A stretch of 64,000 bases of DNA, from assembly GCF_022458985.1 (NCBI RefSeq), contig NC_061789.1, forward strand, positions 11,166,357 to 11,230,356, in the 5' to 3' direction. The position numbers and the translations under genes are program-made. Shown piece after piece: positions 1 to 11,743 of this stretch (position 1 is the first letter of the stretch; every line of letters begins with the position of its first letter). The notes beneath the pieces are model-generated. The model was not told where the DNA came from. It did not search any database and worked only from the letters and a program-made list of their open reading frames with translations. Origin of the DNA: Mugil cephalus. Taxonomy: Eukaryota; Chordata; Actinopteri; Mugiliformes; Mugilidae.

Positions 1-575
1 AACGCCGCCAGTGGTCCAGCGTGGGGCGAAGCACCGTCAAGGTAGAGGGACTGATAAATACCACATCCGTTTGCTGTCTACAAAATAAAAGCACGCCTGC
101 CGGACATTAATCCAAACAGCTGTATTGTGACATCGTGCGGTGTGTACGCACATTAAGCTCTCGGGAATAGAACCAGCTAAATTGTTTGCATTCCTATTAA
201 ACGCAACTGTCCTTTAAAATGTTGCGGTTGGCTTTGGTTTTAACGTTTACTGTGAAGATCAGGTTTGTATTTCCGGTGAATGCGTGTAGCTTGACGTCTG
301 GAGGTTGCTATTTTCTCTTGAACATTGACCACATTCTTCGAACAACCTCCGAGATTACCGCTGCCCGCCGGTGGGACGATGCACCCGGTCACTGCGTAAC
401 CACCGCTAGAAAAAAATAATTTAAAATGTATTCTTGTACTTCACGAAGTATTTTTTTCTTTAGCTTGTTATCAAAACACGAGTCACCAGTAAATAAAACC
501 TCGAAGTAACTGGGAGAGTTTTTAAAAACGTAGCTAACTTTTATTTAACGGCTGTCGTGTCGCACACAAACAAAC
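1..575. other. Upstream flank and probable promoter region of qrich2
   Basis: No coding exon is supported here. An AATAAA at 84-89 could be the 3' end of a plus-strand gene lying left of the window, but nothing else supports that. The qrich2 start codon is at 576, preceded by AAAC. A 13-nt sequence at 388-400 resembles an RFX X-box. The transcription start cannot be fixed from sequence alone; the AT-rich stretch at 410-560 gives no clear TATA box. Confidence 0.4.
388..400 (+). promoter_or_regulatory. X-box-like RFX site upstream of qrich2
   Basis: GTCACT-G-CGTAAC agrees with the RFX X-box consensus (GTNRCC, 0-3 nt, RGYAAC) at 10 of 12 half-site positions. It lies 176 bp upstream of the qrich2 start codon, within the usual distance for ciliary X-boxes. 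RFX factors co-operate with FOXJ1 on ciliary and flagellar genes, so the site suits the gene's presumed role. It is a motif match only. Confidence 0.35.
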
Positions 576-3500
576 ATGTCGGAGGGAAACATCAGCTTGT
601 GCGACTTGTTGAATTTGTCCATCGGGTCGCCCCAGAGGGGGTCCGTCAACTTCAGCGCCCTTCACGCGTTGCTCCTCGCCGTGCTGAAGCAGCTGAACAT
701 CCGGGAGGTGAGGACCCCGTGGAGAGACTCCCCTCTGGATGACAGACCCACCAGGGCTCTGGAGGGCGGCCCCGCCGACACGGAGGAAGACCGGCTCACG
801 GAGGAGGAACAGCGGGACGTCTCCGCCTTGGTGGTGGTTCAGCCCGGAACTGAGCTGCAGGATGAGCTGCGGGCGGCCTCTCCCACGTCCGCGACCCCGA
901 CCCCGGACACCGGCCCCGCGGCGGATGACCAGTCCAAGCTCCGGTCCCGGATCCAGACCTGCGAGGACAACTTGTCCAAGGTGAGAGACTTTAAGTTCCA
1001 CCCCTTTCTCTCCAAAAATCAAGTGCAAAAAAATTAACTAAATGCAGTTCTTTGATTACACTTGAGTAAAGTGTTCATCTTTTATTTTAGAAATAAATAT
1101 TTACACTTTATATTCCTTAACATTCATGTGACAGCTGTAGAAAATAATAACATTGTACATGGACATAAATAAAACAGAAGTGAGGCTATGTCAGTCATTT
1201 TTTATGATTATTGGGGCAAAAAAAGAGAAGACGCGTGACCGTAATAAAAGTCTATTACATGGTATAAAAGCAGGAAGACAATGTTTATTTAATTTAATTT
1301 TCAAACCAGGTTTTAATAAAATGAATAGATTTAAAGATGTGCACAGAGCGTGCAGAGAAGTGAGAATCTGCAGAAACGACACAATTTTAATAAGTTTAAA
1401 ATTTGTTCCTCCAATAGGTTTGTGAATAAAACATGAATGAAACTAGCCTTAATTTAGTCTATTAATCAGAGAATTTTTAATCTGTAAACCATCAGAAATC
1501 AGTAAATCACGTTTTCCTGAGCATCAACATCTACAAACTTTTTGATTTGTATATATAATATAAAATAATCTAGTTTACTGTTCAGTCTGGTGTGGCCACG
1601 CCCCCTGATTGTGATGTCACACCAGGTGTTTTGATCAGGGCTAAACAACTGTTTTTTTTTCTGATTAATTGATTGATTTGTAGCTCATCTTGCTCACTTG
1701 ACTTGAATTAAAATCTTTCCTATGGCCACACTTATTTTTATTTATTTATTTTTTTTTTGCCTTTATTTACAAGGTGTAGACTGACAGGAAATAGAAAGGG
1801 AGCAGGAGACATGCCGTAGAGGCCAAGAGTCAAAGAGCCGTTTAGCATCAGATCATCCAAATGTTGTTGTTTTCTAGAAAGAATACGACTGAAAAGGCGT
1901 TTTTTTTTTTTTTTTCCCCTTCGTCATCATCTTCTTCTCTTCCATCTTCGGCGGTCTGCAGCAAACATTTCAGCAGAGCACTAAGCCGCTGGTGACAGAG
2001 CAGAGCACAATAGGAGATGGGCGCCACCCTGACATCTCAAATGACCCCTGCGTGCCTCTGTTCAGGTTTCTGTCAGGGAGCTTGACTGAGTGGAAAGAGC
2101 TCAGGGTCTTCAGCAAACCTTTCTGTTTTAAAAAGACAGAAGAAAGAATTTCAGAGAGAGAGAGGAGCTCGGGGGGGGGTGTTGTTTGTCGCGACGCCGT
2201 CCAAACTTGCAATCATCTCTTCCTCCCTCCCGTCTCTCCCCTCTCTCTCTGTTTGATAGGGGATAATTAGTCCCCCGCAGAGATGACTCTGGTTGTCAGG
2301 GGATGAATAGCTCTCAGGTGAAAAGCAGGACGTCGGGCAGGTGCGGGTGATGCCGTGAATCATTCATGTCCTCCGTGGGCACAGCCCGGGTCAGAGCCGT
2401 GACAAGGTGACCCGGCGTGCCCCCGGCCCGCTGCACATCCACAGCGTGCGCCGTATGTCATGCGGCCCACCATCGATTGACATGTCGGGGCTGTGGAAAC
2501 CCCCCTCTGTGGCGACGCTTTTTGTCCACAGTGCAACAAGAGTCGTTCCCGGTTAATGGCTGACTTCTTTAACGAGAGAAGGCCTGGACGGAGGCGAACG
2601 AAGGCTGCTGCTGAATTATTACCTCCGTCCGGGAAGTCATATTTTCAGTTAATTTGTGAGCCGGCAGGACATAGCATCAGCTGGTTACACCTGAGTTAAA
2701 AGTGTTTAGTTTTCATTGCAAATAGGCGCTGGGTTGTAAAGTGAGCAAATATAAACACGCGCATTAAAAAAAAAAACATCAACTATGGATTGATCTTATC
2801 TGCTGACCCCTGACATGGCATTTCACTGCACTTATTAACAAGCTGTTAGTCATTGTGGCCGCTGTGTGGGGTCGCTATGCGTCATTTCATGTCCGGGCAC
2901 ATTCGACACGGGTTAAACGCACGCCGCTCAGGAATTTTCTTTGTTTCGGAATAGATTAGATGGAGCCGTTTGCTCGGCCAACAAACCCCGAAGGCCTCGC
3001 AGGAAATTGAAACAGCCCAAAGAGCTGATTATTAGCCCCACATGTGAAAACAGCGCAACAGCTTGATCTGTCTCGCCTTTAACTCGTCGTCTTTGTCCTG
3101 TCCGCTCTCACTCAGGGCCAAGTTTTCGTTTTAGTTTCAAATTTCCAAATATAAAAAAATTATTGTATGCAGAATAAGTAGTGGTATAGATAATGTAAAC
3201 ATTTATTGCAAGGATGTTCTTGTCGTAGGCCATGGAGCTCATACAGCAGCTGCACGGCGGGAAAGACAATCTGAAGGATGGGATCGAGCTCGGACCTCAA
3301 CAGCAGGTGAGACGTCACAGAGGCACCGAGGAAATACTCATGTAAATGTAAACCAGCCTTAATTTTCAGCTACTGAGTACAACGTTCCTGGAAGAGAAGG
3401 AAAACACGAATCTCCGCATCTACTTTGAGTTGTGAAATGGTTCTGAATAGTCATAGAATTAATCAGAAATCTCAAAATGTGAGGGCTCTTCAAATGTGAG

Positions 3501-6500
3501 GGTTTGCTAGATTTCACCAGGAAACATGCGATATTTTATCAAAAATCAGTCAGTTAAAGAAATACTTTACAGAATACAGAACTTCTGTGTGATCTGACTC
3601 TACTGCTGATGGATCCTTTTTGAACATTCATACATAACAAAAATATATACTTGTGGAACCTCTTTAGGAGTATATGAATATGAATTCAGTCATTTTCAAA
3701 TGAGTCTTTAATCGGTCAAACACCAACCAAAAGTTACATTTGAGAGCTCTAATTCAGACCTCGCGGGGAAAAAAAAAGGCTTGTTTTCTTCATTTAACAT
3801 TTAATGAATATATCAGGAAAATAGAGACACTGAATAAAATAACTAATTCCCTGAGTCGGCTGCAGTCAGGACGGTTTTGCGTCGTGCTTGCAAACATCCT
3901 CTCACGTTTCTTCTCCAATAATCTTATTGCTTACAGCAGTTGCTGTTATGCTTTTGCTCCGGGTGTCCGTTTACACCTGAACGTTTAGCGTGTTGTTTTG
4001 ATCCCCTCTCTCTGACCTGGATTCTGAGAGGATGAAGTGCAGGATGCTGTTACAGTAAAGTACTTCCTCTCTCTCTCTCTCCTGTGTCCAGGTCCTCGGT
4101 GCTCAGGTGGAGACTGCTGCAGTGGAGAAGTGCTGCCACCGTGTGGACGCCTTGGAGGACACCGTGGTGAGTGACAGCTGGAGACACCAAAGGCCCTTTT
4201 TCAGTCAGACCCCTTTACTTGTGTGTGCCTGCTAATGCTATTCTAATGCTAACCAATATAATGAGAAGTTAAATACCGCGTGCTCTTGTTGTGACAGAGG
4301 TCTCTGACGGACATGCTTCAGAAGTATCCGGATCCAGAGGAACTGAGTCAGTGTGTGACCTGGGACATCATGCAGTCGGCTCTGCTGAGCGAGAGAGAGA
4401 ACATCCAAAAGGTGAGATGGTGTTAGAAGTCTCATAAATAAGTAACAGCTCTAATCCAGGTGTGGCAGACAGGAAACTCCTGAAAGACATGAAAAAACAT
4501 CAGCTGGAGGAAATAAACGGATGTTTTTTTGTTTTGTTTTTCAAAATAAAACCACACATGCTTTTACTGCATCTCAAGTTATTGGTGTCATTTTCAGTAT
4601 GTCTGGCCTTTTTCACAGGAGCTTGTAAATTCAGGTGTTGTCGACTGGCCCAAGGAGATCAAACCCACAAGCACGCCTTCCTCCTCCCCCCCTCCGGCCG
4701 ACTACGCCGTCAGATCAACGGCGCCGAGTTCCCCAACGTTTTCTGGAGACGTGTCCACACTCGACGAGGCGGCGGACCCCTCAGAGACCCCCCCTTCCCA
4801 CCCGCCACTGCCGCCCACACAAAGCGGAGGCCCGGCCGACGCCGCGACGTCCCAGCCTCGAAAGGCTCACCGCTCGGACCGGTACCCGGAGGCTCTGGAG
4901 GCGCTGAGGAACATCAGCAAACTGCAGGACAGGTTCAGCCAGATGGAGGCGCGTGTGGCGGTGTTGGAGAAAGAAAAGGTGGACCAAAGTCAGCTGGCTC
5001 GCCTCAAAGAGCAAGTCCCCAGCAAGGGTAACGTTACATCAACTGTGTGTAATAAATGTGAAACTACGGTTGGCTTAGCTTAGCATAACAGCTGAAAGCA
5101 GAAACTTTGGGACGTCATTGCTCCCCACCAAGAAATGCTGAATACAAACTATAGATTTTTTTATAATCTTTAGCTTTAGTTAGTTTTTCTTTCTTTCATT
5201 TTTCGTACAGCTTAGCAAATAAGAAATAATATTGTAATAAATGAGCTCTTGTAGTGGGATTTTCCAGTTTTTATGCTAAGCTAAACTGGCCAGATGTTCT
5301 GATTTCTAACCTCATTATTGCTGCACTTGATATCAGTCCGCTGTTAAATAAAGAGGAGATCAAAGTGAAATAATTGCTGCATATTGAAGTAACTTGCTCT
5401 AAACATCTCCTGACGCTGTGCATGTAGGTTCACGGGACGCGTCCAATAAAGTGATGGAACAGCTGAACCAGCAGAGGGCTTTAATAGACAGTCTGATGAG
5501 CGACCGGGAAAAGGTGAGGACGAGGAACAAAGCTGAGCATCAGCACCAGCACCACTTACTGTCTGTTCTGCCTCTGGCTCTAATGGTGTGTCTGTCCAAA
5601 GCTGGACGGCTTGGAGGAGATGGTTATGAACCTGTCAGTCCAAGAAAGGGAAACAACCTCGGAGGCAGCTTCCGAAAGTGTCAATTCAGACAGCAAAGGC
5701 TTTCATGAGCTCAAACAGCAAGTGACGTACCTCAGGTAAAGGCAGGTGGACACTGGCAGGGAGTTTAGAAGAGTAATGTGGAGGCTGTTAATGCTGACAG
5801 ACCGTAACTTATACACGTACTAATCTTTAGAAACACGATATACGATTATTTTTTTTTATAACGTCCAGGAAGTCCGTGCAAAAGCTGGAAGAGAACGTGA
5901 AGCAGCTGAGGACTAAACAGGCTCAGAGTGAGGAGAGAACAGCAGACCAACACCTACAAGATCAGGTCAGACAGGAGGACACGTAAGTCAGGGACAGTCA
6001 GGGGAGAAGGCAGGTGGCAGGACGGACGGGGTCACATGTCCTGCGTCCTGTGCATGTGAAACTGCAGCTCTAGTCGATCTGAAACCACCTGCCGGCAAGA
6101 CCAGTAACGGCCAGAACGCAACAGAATAAAACAACAGAGAAACAGAAACACAACAGGGGGGTTCCTGTTTCTATTACTATTGTTTCTTGTGTGTGGGGCA
6201 GGAAATCAAACACAGACTCAGTGGTACAGTTACATGAGGTGTTTCTCATCCAGAATTAACTTAGAGCTTCATCAGTCTGATCTGAGCTCTTTGCCCCCCG
6301 ACCTCAGCTGGACGACCTGCGGGGCATGTTGGAGGACATGATGCTGTCCCTGACCTCTCAGCTGTCCAGCAGCCACCAGGAGGACGGGGATGGAGAGCAG
6401 GAAGAGAGCGATGGCGGTGGCCTCGGCCTCAGTCAGGGCGCAGAGAGATCAGCTTTCACGGTCAGGGCGGTAAACATCGGCAGGAACCTCAGCCTCCTGT

Positions 6501-6756
6501 TCCAGCACTACGAGCAGCTGCAGGACACCGTGAACAGCCTGATCCAGCAGCAGCAGCAGACTGAAGGCAGAGCAGGGCCGCTGAAGGACAGTGAGGAGGC
6601 AAGCGGCAGATCAGTATCAGGAGACGGGTTAAAGTGTCCGGGCTAAAAATACCAGATTACCAGCGTTTAGGTTGAGGTTAAGAGGATAGGAAAGCAGAGG
6701 TGCACAGGAACTGTACGTATGTCAGTGTCGAGTCCTCTGAAGAGATTGAAACATTC

Positions 6757-6805
<49 letters not shown>

Positions 6806-9800
6806 AGAATGTGGAGCTGGTGAACGATGTGCAGAGAGCGATCCTGCAGCTTCAGGCCGACTGCGAAAAGCTGCATGCGACCACCAGGTTTCTGCACGAA
6901 GACAACAAACAGAAACAGAGTGACATCGAGGTAGACAAACAAGCAGACATGATGTTTCCAGTTCTTTAATCACACTGATACCTGTTTATAGTCCAGTAAC
7001 TAACAAATACAGGCTAATTTTACTGGGTTAAAATGAGCCAGCCCATGTATAACATGGTGGCATGTTTTCACGTCCTTGTTTCCACAGGAGCTGTACAAGA
7101 CGACCGAGGAGCTGGAGGTTAAAAAGGCCGACAAGCGCATGGTTGAAAGTGAAATTGTGAGTGTCAGTGCTGTTACTCTCAGTACTGTACTGAGAGTAAC
7201 ACTAAGAGCTGGGGCAGCTCCCATGAGCTCCCATTGTTGTGGCCACGCAGGCTCAATCTGAAATGATAAACGTACACACATCATAATGTACGAGCAGCAG
7301 AACAATTGCAGCGAACGCGCTCTGAGCCGACTGTGCTGGTTTTTTGTATCTCGGTCCGTATCTTCAGAGCCAGCTGTTGTCTCTGTTCACACCCGCAGAA
7401 AGCAGATAAATCTGCTCTGGAGAGCAAAGTGAGCCGCATGCAGTTTGACTCAGCGACCGAGCAGCTGAACTCCATGTTTCACGAGCTGCTGAACAAAGTG
7501 ACGGGTCAGGAGCAGGACTGGCACAAAGTCATCGACAGGCTCTCCACCGAGATGGAGTGTAAGGTGTGGTGGTTTTACTCACAGTCCACGTTTAGTTCGT
7601 TTATTGTACAGTAGATGTCTTTTCATGCAACTACAAAACCACACAGAGACAGCTGGAGAGAGAGCTTTAAATAAATCAGTTTTTTCTACACTGTAGGTAA
7701 ATTCCTGGAAGCTTTTCTGATAAACGCTCCCCTAGTCTATATAGGGCGTTCCGAGGTGTTGGATAAGAACACGTCTTTAGGTCTGATAAACAGAACCAGT
7801 GTGGCTGATTTCTATCCTACCTTGTGTTTGTCTTTCTAGGAAACTCTGATAGAGGCATTATCTAAAATATCTTATCTAGCCAAATAGTTCCTGTTATTTG
7901 TTACTGACGAGAATATGTGTAACAGGTATCATAACTGACATAATGAGCCACTGTTTCACGCTACTAGCAAGATCAGCTGATTGGAAACTATCTTCTCGTA
8001 ATTTCATGAGCTGCTTTTGTGAAAATGACACGGAAAGTTGCCGAGAAAGAATTTGCAGAAAAATATATGTAATTAATTAAAGCCACTCTAAGGAAACAAA
8101 GACAGCACAATAATGCTGTGATGTTGCCTCAGTTGAACAGGATCGAGTTGGACTCTGTGAAGAAGCAGCTGGAGGATCGTTGGAAGAACATCCACAAGAA
8201 GCTTCAGGCTCAGGGAGCTCCAGACCCCGAGGACGCTGCTGGCATCAGAAAGTGAGCGATAACGCGGCACTCGGTAAAAGAAAAGCAGTCAGCCGGAGAG
8301 ATCTGTAGCAGCGACTGATTCATTCGTCTCTGAACCCTGTCTAGTTCTGAGTATAATATCATCCCAGTTATACCGCACACTTCCATTTAAAAGATTCTCT
8401 TTTCTTTTTTTTTCATGATTAATTTAGTAAACGTGCTCCTTTATTAAAACAGACAAACAGATGGTAAAGTTTATGATATCATTATATGTGTGGAGTTTTC
8501 CCTGTGACCTTTAAATGCCCCTAGAGTTTCCATAAAGGGATCCGCCACTCAGCATATTCATCAGAGTTGGATAAGTGAGAAAACGTGTTAGCTTTAGCTT
8601 AGCATAGGTGTTGTAATGCAGTGTTTCCAGTTAGGGTTAGGGTTAGCCAGTCGTTCGCAAAAGTGCTGAATAAACTCAAGAATTTTCCTAAGTACTTCTT
8701 GTACATTCATGTCAAATGTCAGTGCAATTAACACGAAGTGATTCCCCAGGGCAGATACAGACTAGGGGCTGTGTTCCTGTAAAGCACCACTGCCAGGTGC
8801 AAAGACGCCACGCAGCACCTGAAAACCAGTCACGCTGCCGTTGTGTTGACGGACGTTGGGGGTTTTTCAAGGTGCTGCGTGGTGTCTCTCTGCCCTGGGG
8901 AATCCGTTCCTGATAATTGCATTGACATTTGTGCTCGACGTGAATGTGCAGGTCACAAGGATTAGTAAGGAAAATTCTTGAGTTTATTTATTTATTTATT
9001 TATATGCCGCCTTTGCTAAGCTAAAGCTAACAGCTGTGCTGCCTGAACCGATTTAAAAACACTTTTTCTCACTTATGCAACTCTGGGGAATACAGTGAGC
9101 GAATCCCTTTAAGCAGAATTTAAGCAGAAAATCTGTTCTGTGATTTTATCCAGACAACTGGTGGACAGATTTCACTGCCTCTCCTGTGACCGGCCTGTTG
9201 TCAAGCACACCCCTGGACCGTAAGTCTACGCTAATAGAGGCTAGTTACATGAGCAGGAGATTTGAGAATATGTATTTCCTGAGTCTGATCTCTGAACTCT
9301 TCTTCTCTTCTTCTCTTTTTTTTGGAATAAAAGGCAGTTGGTGACTCTTCCCTCCACGCCGGCGTTTCCATCGCACAAGTCCATCAGGCCGTTCACGGTT
9401 TACGCTCTGGAGCAGTTGCGTCAGCACTACAGGAAGTGAGACCCGCGCGCTCACCTGCACTTTACCTTTCCCACATTCAGTCACGCATGCATGTGGAAAC
9501 GTCTTCAAACACCTGTGCTGCATCATGTCTCAGGCTGAAACCAGGCACCAGCCGCTACAACTTTGAGGTAGCTAACTCTGGCAGGAGTAGGGAGCAGCTG
9601 CAGAGGAGCCACGCTGTGATGTGCAGAAAGATAGAGAGTTTAGAGAGGCAGAGGAGGCTGAAGCGCTGTGAGCAGAACCAGGCGCCAGCAGACGTCCAGC
9701 AGTGAGTCAGGTCCAGCAAAGTCAGGTCGCTGTAGTCGTTACTTCTCTAAGCATTTGAGGTTGAGTGAGGTTCGTAGTTTGACAGGTGATCCCTTCTTCT

Positions 9801-11743
9801 ATTTACCTCAAACTACCGAAGCCTCAGTTACTTCAGCTGAACATTCAGACGAACATCCGTCCACAACGTTTCTTCTCCGTCTGCCATGAAAGGGTCTGAC
9901 CTGTTCTCTCGGTGTTTGTCTCCGTCCACGCAGCGAGCGAATGTCTGAGCTGACGGACTACGGCTACCCGGTCCTGTCGCGGAGCTGCGGGGGGAGTCAC
10001 ACCAACACCTCGGTCACCCAGCGGCGCAGCGGCCTGCAGCACACGAAGCAACACGCCGAGGTGGACGGAGTGATTCAGGTGCGGGAAACGTGACCGTCTT
10101 CTTCTGTTAAAGCTGTTTGACAAAGGGGTTTGAGACGGAAACGTTGTGGTCACTCGGGAGTTTTTAATGATGGCACATCGGCGGTGTCCTGGGAGTCCGT
10201 CGGACGTTTGGGATTGTCCTTTGCTTCCTCGTGATCACAAATTAGAGGGTGTATGCATGTAGAAAAAGATTTAATTATGAGAAGTTGTTCTTCACTGTCA
10301 GTGTTTTCTATTAACAGCTTTAAATAGAATCGTATTTTATAAACAACTGTGTGATGCATTTAGATTCTTTAAATAAGTAAAAAGTGTTGGACCTTTTCTT
10401 GCTGTTTGTACTGAAGGACAGTGTCTGAATTCTTCATCATCAGTTTCTCTTTGTGTTTGTGTGTTTTTGTGCGTTCGCTTGTTGTCCAGTCTGAGGAGGT
10501 TGACATCGTCGGACTTGACGGCCATATTTACAAAGGTCGCCTGAACGTCCCGACGGTCAAGAGCACAGAAACTAAACTACCTACGATCTCTACCAAAGAC
10601 GGTAAATGTGTTGCCTTATGGATTATGAATGAAGCTCTAATAACCGCTTTAATATATGACTATGAAGAAAAATAATAAGAAAAGACAAGTTCACTGCACA
10701 GTGATGCTGCATAATTCGTCACAGCTTTGCAGTGGCTCAGATAACTAGATGAAATAGATGAGCTGGGGTTAAATATTTCCCACCAGACGTTCTCATGTGT
10801 GTCAGAAGATCTGTTTGACCTGCGCCTTTAACCTTTACCACGGTGGAGGTCCCTGCACCAGCTCCGTCCATTATTAAAAACCTGCCGCCATCTTTAGGTC
10901 ACAGAGTGCAGCTCATGCTCCGAGGAGGCTGTGATTAAAATAGAGTCACCAAATTTGGTGATTTGAGTCATTCCTAGAGGGCGGCAGCTTACGCCCTTAT
11001 ACATTTTTCATTAACGTGGAAGTAAGCTTGTATTTCAGGTCTCACTCTGATGCAGAAAAGTTGAGGATTTACGGACGTTTTTGGAAATTTTGTCTCTTTG
11101 CAAACTGGTGAATCTAGAGGAAGACTCAGACCTGTGGTGTTTCTTCACCATCACACACCAGCAGATTTATTAAGTGTGTCTGTAGCTTGACTGAAACAAA
11201 AGTGAGTGTTGTGTGTGAAGCCGTGGTCTCACTTCTCAGTTTGTTATCAGAGCGAAATGTCCTTCAGTGTATTTCGGGTGACACTTAGAACTGCCAGGTA
11301 AGACGCAGCTGTCGGGGTTTGTGGTGGTTGTTGTTGACCTTTGCCACGTGTTCCACATTTTCCCGTTGCGTTGTGAATGCAGGCATGTGTAAGACTAAGG
11401 ACAAGGCAAAGTGCCCGTCGTCGTACAGACCGGCTGCTTCTCCGGAGATGGGTCACAACTCGCCGCTTCCCTACGCCCACAGTGCCAAGAGCGCCCAGTG
11501 CAGCCGCTCAGGTGAGTGACTCTCACAGACACAAGAGTTCTTGGTCCAAACTAAAGACAAAGAAAAGACATTCATCGTGGTTTTTTTTTTGTGCGTCCAG
11601 CCTCCAGCTGCTCCGGTCGAGACTGGCCTGTGTCGGCTCTGGGCTGCACGTCTCAGAGCTCCGTAACTCCGGGTTCAGCAGCAGCAGCAGCAGCAGCAGA
11701 TGGCAACACAGAGCACCAGAGCGACGACCGCTTCAACCTGTAG
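576..11743 (+). CDS. qrich2: Glutamine-rich protein 2-like, DUF4795 coiled-coil protein (20 coding exons)
   Basis: Joined exons: 576-980, 3229-3306, 4092-4166, 4298-4411, 4619-5027, 5428-5513, 5602-5735, 5869-5965, 6308-6598, 6808-6930, 7088-7156, 7399-7563, 8133-8251, 9154-9219, 9334-9435, 9534-9701, 9934-10078, 10490-10601, 11383-11511, 11601-11743. All phases agree, giving 3030 nt and 1009 residues. The N-terminus (SLCDLLNLSIG, then SVNFSALHALL) and VTWDIMQSALL in exon 4 are typical of the QRICH2/C16orf96 family. Residues about 340-700 are Glu/Lys/Gln-rich and probably coiled coil. The DUF4795 core spans exons 10-15, with KKADKR, ALESKVSRMQFD, the Cys pair of RFHCLSCDRP, and RPFTVYALEQLRQHYR. 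Exon 17 has the SCGGSHT motif. In mammals QRICH2 acts in sperm flagellum assembly. The family has two members; ubald2 and foxj1 next door favour qrich2 over c16orf96. The protein lacks the long Gln-rich repeat block of mammalian QRICH2 (about 1660 residues). The exon 9 donor appears to be GC. Confidence 0.88.
981..3228 (+). other. qrich2 intron 1, with a GC-richer candidate regulatory block
   Basis: This is a 2.2-kb intron without a coding exon. The first half is AT-rich with poly-T runs. From about 2250 to 3110 (the last part close to exon 2) base composition is more balanced and free of recognisable repeats, with palindromic and homeodomain-like words such as GGGATAATTAGTCCC and ATCGATTGACATG. 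This could be conserved non-coding DNA; comparison with other fish is needed to tell. Confidence 0.3.
6599..6807 (+). other. qrich2 intron 9: probable GC-AG intron with (GT)21 at its acceptor
   Basis: Exon 9 must end in phase 0 to join exon 10 in frame. The best phase-0 donor is GAG|GCAAGC, which fits the consensus of GC-AG introns (AG|GCAAG). The only other phase-0 GT option nearby, TCA|GTATCA at 6616, is a poor donor. The 3' end has no ordinary polypyrimidine tract: a (GT)21 run at 6763-6804 abuts CAG|AATGTGG. Confidence 0.65.
6763..6804 (+). repeat. (GT)21 microsatellite at the qrich2 intron 9 acceptor
   Basis: An uninterrupted GT dinucleotide run occupies the position of the polypyrimidine tract directly before the exon 10 acceptor CAG at 6805-6807. 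Confidence 0.95.
7172..7200. repeat. Perfect 14-bp inverted repeat in qrich2 intron 11
   Basis: GTTACTCTCAGTAC is followed after one T by its exact reverse complement. The element begins 15 nt after the exon 11 donor (7157), so the pre-mRNA could fold into a 14-bp hairpin beside the 5' splice site. Confidence 0.85.
8534..9112. mobile_element. Foldback (long inverted repeat) MITE copy 1, in qrich2 intron 13
   Basis: The element begins near AAAGGGATCCGCCACT and ends near GCGAATCCCTTTAA. The two halves are imperfect inverted copies: TTAGCTTTAGCTTAGCATA on the left answers TGCTAAGCTAAAGCTAACAG on the right, and GATTCCCCAGGGCAG answers CTGCCCTGGGGAATC around the centre. A second copy lies at 41270-41895. 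No transposase ORF is present, so it would be a non-autonomous element. The exact ends and target-site duplication are uncertain. Confidence 0.75.
11678..11698 (+). repeat. (GCA)7 trinucleotide repeat in the qrich2 last exon
   Basis: Seven GCA codons encode an alanine run about 20 residues before the C-terminus. As a pure coding triplet repeat it is likely to vary in length between individuals. Confidence 0.9.

Noticed and set aside
8632-8646. Telomere-like TTAGGGTTAGGG
   Set aside because: Only two units, inside the foldback element; not a telomeric tract.
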